Source: Lysobacterales bacterium (GTDB taxonomy: Bacteria; Pseudomonadota; Gammaproteobacteria; Xanthomonadales; SZUA-36). From it: a DNA stretch of 8,968 nt. The notes beneath the pieces were generated by a model. The model saw only the letters and a program-made list of their open reading frames with translations. It had not been told where the DNA came from and searched no databases. Positions 7,310 to 8,968 of the stretch are shown one piece after another (positions within the stretch are counted from its first letter, which is position 1; every line of letters starts with the position of its first letter). A program made the translations under genes and the position numbers. The stretch is from contig JAPHTE010000305.1 of the NCBI GenBank assembly GCA_026196445.1, forward strand, positions 1-8,968. Reading direction: 5' to 3'.

Positions 7310-7395
7310 GGGGTCAGAGCCCTTTTTGCTTAACGGGCCAGAGCTGTTTTTTCTACTGAAAGAAAAAAAGAGACTCGAAAAAGGGCTCTGACCCC
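7310..7395. repeat. 86-bp palindromic (MITE/REP-like) element
   Basis: Terminal inverted repeats of 18 bp match perfectly: GGGGTCAGAGCCCTTTTT at 7310-7327 and its reverse complement at 7378-7395. The interior contains a second, degenerate copy of the arm in direct orientation (GGGCCAGAGCTGTTTTT at 7335-7351, 14 of 17 bases identical to 7311-7327). It also contains an inner hairpin, TTTTTTCT (7347-7354) with AGAAAAAA (7361-7368). The whole unit can fold as one long imperfect hairpin. It has no coding capacity. Short palindromes with GGGGTCAGA-type ends are dispersed in many bacterial genomes and are thought to be moved by IS200-like/REP-associated (Y1) transposases; no such transposase gene is in this window. 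It lies between divergent genes, so a role as a transcription terminator is not obviously needed, although a short T-run follows the right arm on the plus strand. No clear target-site duplication could be recognised. Confidence 0.8.
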
Positions 7396-7450
7396 ATTTT
7401 TCCCAATTTTCCTCGCATTTATCTCTTTACCAGGCCGATATTTTGTTCTC

Positions 7451-7469
7451 ACTTGAAGTTTTTTCAAGT
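7451..7469. repeat. short perfect dyad upstream of the M14-family gene
   Basis: ACTTGAA (7451-7457) and TTCAAGT (7463-7469) form a perfect 7-bp inverted repeat around GTTTT. It overlaps the possible -35 element and spacer of the downstream promoter, the position expected for a repressor operator. It could equally be a chance hairpin in AT-rich DNA. Confidence 0.4.
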
Positions 7470-7481
7470 TCGCTGTATCCA
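7453..7481 (+). promoter_or_regulatory. possible promoter of the M14-family gene
   Basis: TTGAAG (7453-7458) and TATCCA (7476-7481) are separated by 17 bp and each partly match the sigma-70 consensus. Transcription would begin near 7488 and leave a leader of roughly 45 nt before the GTG at 7533. If correct, this excludes the upstream TTG at 7443 as the translation start. The match is weak. Confidence 0.3.
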
Positions 7482-7532
7482 GTTCGGTCAATTGTCTGTA
7501 TCTTTATCTGTTTTGGCGATTTACAGGCCCAA

Positions 7533-8624
7533 GTGAAACTCAACGAATATGACCATCTCCCCGCAGGATTGCTGGAAAGTCCAGCCTCCGCCCTGCACCA
7601 CGTACTGGATGGTCCAGCATTGATTCACCTGGAGGGCAAGAACCCTCAACCCCTGTTTGTCAGTATTCTGCAGCACGGCAATGAAGTCACTGGTTGGGAA
7701 GCCATCCGCCGCCTGTTGAAAGGCCACTACAGTTTCGACCGGCTACCCCGCTCCCTGTGCCTGCTGATTGGCAATACACGCGCCGCCAAACACCGCCTGC
7801 GCCGTCTCGATGACCAACTGGATTATAACCGCTGCTGGCCGGGCGGCATTCATGATGACAGTGAGATCGGCAAATTGTTCCGGCAAGTCACCGACCGGGC
7901 CATCGAACTGGCCCCGATCGCCTCGGTGGACATCCACAATAACACTGGCCTTAACCCGCATTATGCGGCGATCAACCGTATCCGCCCCGAGTTTTTACGC
8001 CTGGCCTCGTATTTTTCATCAAAGGTCGTTTATTTCACCATGCCCAAGGGCACGCAGTCGCTGGCGTTTTCCCGGTTCTGCCCGTCCTCCACGCTGGAGT
8101 GTGGCCAGGCCGGCGAGGTACTGGGTACTGACCACACTTTGGGTTTCCTGGAAACCTGCATGCACCTGGACGATATCCCCACCACGCCGATGGGGGAAGA
8201 CGACGTCTACCTGTACCACATGGTCGCCACGGTGAGGGTACACGACGACGTGCTGTTCGGGTTCGGCAACGTACCGACCGATGTCGCGTTCAGGGAGAAC
8301 CTGGATGCGCTGAATTTCTGTGAACTACCACTTGGCATTTCCCTGGCTGATATCAACGACTGCCCCGCGCAGCCCGTGATCGCGACTGACATCGATGGCA
8401 AGGATGTCACCGCTCAATACTTCCGCTTCGACCGCAACCAGGTTGAAACCGTGCGCGAGATCATGCCATCCATGCTGACCCTGGACCGCCGGGTGATCCA
8501 ACAGGACTGCCTGGGTTACCTGATGGAACGCATCCACTTCGCTGACCACATCGAGGTCACAGATCACGATCCCCTGCCCGAAGGCCTGCGCCGCAGCGAC
8601 CGGCCGGGCGAACCCGAGGGCTGA
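7533..8624 (+). CDS. M14-family zinc hydrolase, succinylglutamate desuccinylase/aspartoacylase-like
   Basis: Predicted 363-residue cytosolic metallo-hydrolase of the AstE/AspA branch of the M14 carboxypeptidase superfamily, which removes acyl groups from N-acylated amino acids. The zinc site is recognisable: QHGNE gives His48 and Glu51 (HxxE), and VDIHNNTG gives His135. The substrate-binding LDYNR (Asn99-Arg100) corresponds to the DLNR motif. LECG (Glu189) matches the catalytic glutamate. The C-terminal part (from about 270) is the beta-rich domain seen in this family. No ast-pathway genes adjoin it, so succinylglutamate is not implied as the substrate and the true substrate is open. The start is uncertain. 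The frame is open to a TTG at 7443, but the extra 30 residues do not resemble the family, and family-like sequence begins around the GTG at 7533, which has only a weak AGG upstream. The gene is divergent from the ABC operon. Confidence 0.85.
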   Translation: MKLNEYDHLPAGLLESPASALHHVLDGPALIHLEGKNPQPLFVSILQHGNEVTGWEAIRRLLKGHYSFDRLPRSLCLLIGNTRAAKHRLRRLDDQLDYNRCWPGGIHDDSEIGKLFRQVTDRAIELAPIASVDIHNNTGLNPHYAAINRIRPEFLRLASYFSSKVVYFTMPKGTQSLAFSRFCPSSTLECGQAGEVLGTDHTLGFLETCMHLDDIPTTPMGEDDVYLYHMVATVRVHDDVLFGFGNVPTDVAFRENLDALNFCELPLGISLADINDCPAQPVIATDIDGKDVTAQYFRFDRNQVETVREIMPSMLTLDRRVIQQDCLGYLMERIHFADHIEVTDHDPLPEGLRRSDRPGEPEG

Positions 8625-8635
8625 CACGATCAGCC
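8619..8635 (+). terminator. small hairpin at the end of the M14-family gene
   Basis: GGCTGA (8619-8624, containing the stop codon) pairs perfectly with TCAGCC (8630-8635) around a 5-nt loop. No T-run follows, so it is not a standard intrinsic terminator. It may only slow or attenuate transcription, or protect the 3' end. Confidence 0.25.
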
Positions 8636-8703
8636 GGAATACTGGTGTAATGTTCGAGCCAGTCTCGTGACTTATTTCACTATCAGCGGGCCGGCACGAC
8701 GAC

Positions 8704-8709
8704 TATATT
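8704..8709 (+). promoter_or_regulatory. possible -10 element before the PspB-like gene
   Basis: TATATT (five of six -10 consensus bases) lies 27 bp before the ATG, which would give a very short leader that still includes the ribosome binding site. No good -35 is found at the expected distance. A sigma-54 site of the type that controls classical psp operons was looked for and is not convincing. Confidence 0.3.
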
Positions 8710-8723
8710 GAACACAGGTCAAC

Positions 8724-8730
8724 AGGAGAG
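8724..8730 (+). promoter_or_regulatory. strong ribosome binding site for the PspB-like gene
   Basis: AGGAGAG ends six bases before the ATG at 8737. It is the best Shine-Dalgarno match among the intergenic starts of the window and fixes the start of the short gene. Confidence 0.85.
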
Positions 8731-8736
8731 CAGACG

Positions 8737-8967
8737 ATGAGCATGTGGACAGCAATCGCCCTGATTTGTGTAGCCGGCATCATAGCCGGGGCAATCAGTG
8801 ACAGGGGCAAGAAACAAAGCAGTAAGAAACTCGACGAAGAAATCCAGGCCTTGCAGGCCAAGCTGGACGCTTTGGAAGCGGACCTGCGCGACCGCGTATC
8901 GACGCTGGAACGCATCGTCACCAACCCCAAGGACGACCTGAAACGCCGGTTCGAAGGCCTCGGCTGA
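8737..8967 (+). CDS. PspB-like small membrane protein with coiled coil
   Basis: A complete 76-residue protein that ends one base before the window edge. Residues about 3-20 (MWTAIALICVAGIIAGAI) form a single membrane helix. A Lys/Ser-rich linker follows, then an acidic amphipathic helix with regular leucine spacing (about 32-64, EEIQALQAKLDALEADLRDRVSTLERIV), a likely coiled coil. The layout and the RVSTLERIVT block match phage-shock protein B and related envelope-stress proteins (about 70-80 residues), in which PspB works with PspC to sense membrane damage and relieve PspA inhibition of PspF. The start is fixed by a strong AGGAGAG ribosome binding site. PspC or PspA would be expected nearby, but the window ends before this can be checked, and the upstream neighbour is unrelated. 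The alternative is an uncharacterised small coiled-coil membrane protein. Confidence 0.72.
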   Translation: MSMWTAIALICVAGIIAGAISDRGKKQSSKKLDEEIQALQAKLDALEADLRDRVSTLERIVTNPKDDLKRRFEGLG

Positions 8968-8968
8968 A

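Noticed and set aside
7310..7395. The long palindrome as an ordinary bidirectional terminator
   Set aside because: Both flanking genes are transcribed away from it, so no transcript needs to end here; its nested arm structure fits a repeat element better.
7443..7532. 30-residue N-terminal extension of the M14-family protein that looks like a possible signal peptide
   Set aside because: It begins at a TTG without a ribosome binding site, overlaps the probable promoter and dyad, lacks a typical positively charged N-terminus and is not expected for this cytosolic family.
7768..8235. 155-residue plus-strand open frame inside the M14-family gene
   Set aside because: It is an overlapping alternative frame; the zinc-site motifs are all in the other frame.

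Overview
The window looks like a chromosomal segment of a Gram-negative proteobacterium, most likely a gammaproteobacterium. This rests on gene content only: a PiT-type phosphate permease, a YgdD/DUF423 membrane protein, a SecB-fold protein, a PspB-like small membrane protein and a Gld-type ABC export cluster. The DNA is moderately GC-rich and densely coding. No rRNA, tRNA, CRISPR array, integrase or complete insertion sequence is visible.

Layout. Positions 1-1065 (+) hold the 3' part of a PiT-family phosphate permease gene that begins outside the window. It converges, across 21 bp, on a minus-strand gene (1087-1551) whose product has the size and sequence pattern of a SecB-fold chaperone. 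Positions 1689-7287 are one minus-strand run of six genes. In order of transcription they are an ABC ATPase, an ABC-2 permease (GldF-like), a large GldG-like auxiliary protein, a DUF4340 protein, a DUF423 membrane protein and an AlkA-type DNA glycosylase. Every junction is a stop/start overlap (ATGA, TGATG, ATGA, ATGA, GTGA), so the run is very probably a single, translationally coupled operon.

The short divergent region 7288-7532 contains an 86-bp palindromic element with perfect 18-bp terminal inverted repeats (GGGGTCAGAGCCCTTTTT). Next to it is a small dyad that overlaps a possible promoter. To the right, on the plus strand, are a zinc-dependent M14 succinylglutamate desuccinylase/aspartoacylase-family gene (7533-8624) and a 76-residue PspB-like membrane/coiled-coil gene (8737-8967) with a strong ribosome binding site.

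How the genes fit together: the ATPase, permease, GldG-like and DUF4340 proteins form a recognisable membrane complex of the kind first named for gliding motility but widespread in non-gliding bacteria, where the substrate is unknown. The coupling of DUF423 and a DNA-repair glycosylase to its tail is the most unusual organisational feature. The flanking genes (phosphate uptake, SecB-like, M14, PspB-like) look independent. I do not see a clearly new defence or mobile system. The best leads are the palindromic repeat, the glycosylase-ABC coupling and the orphan SecB-fold gene.
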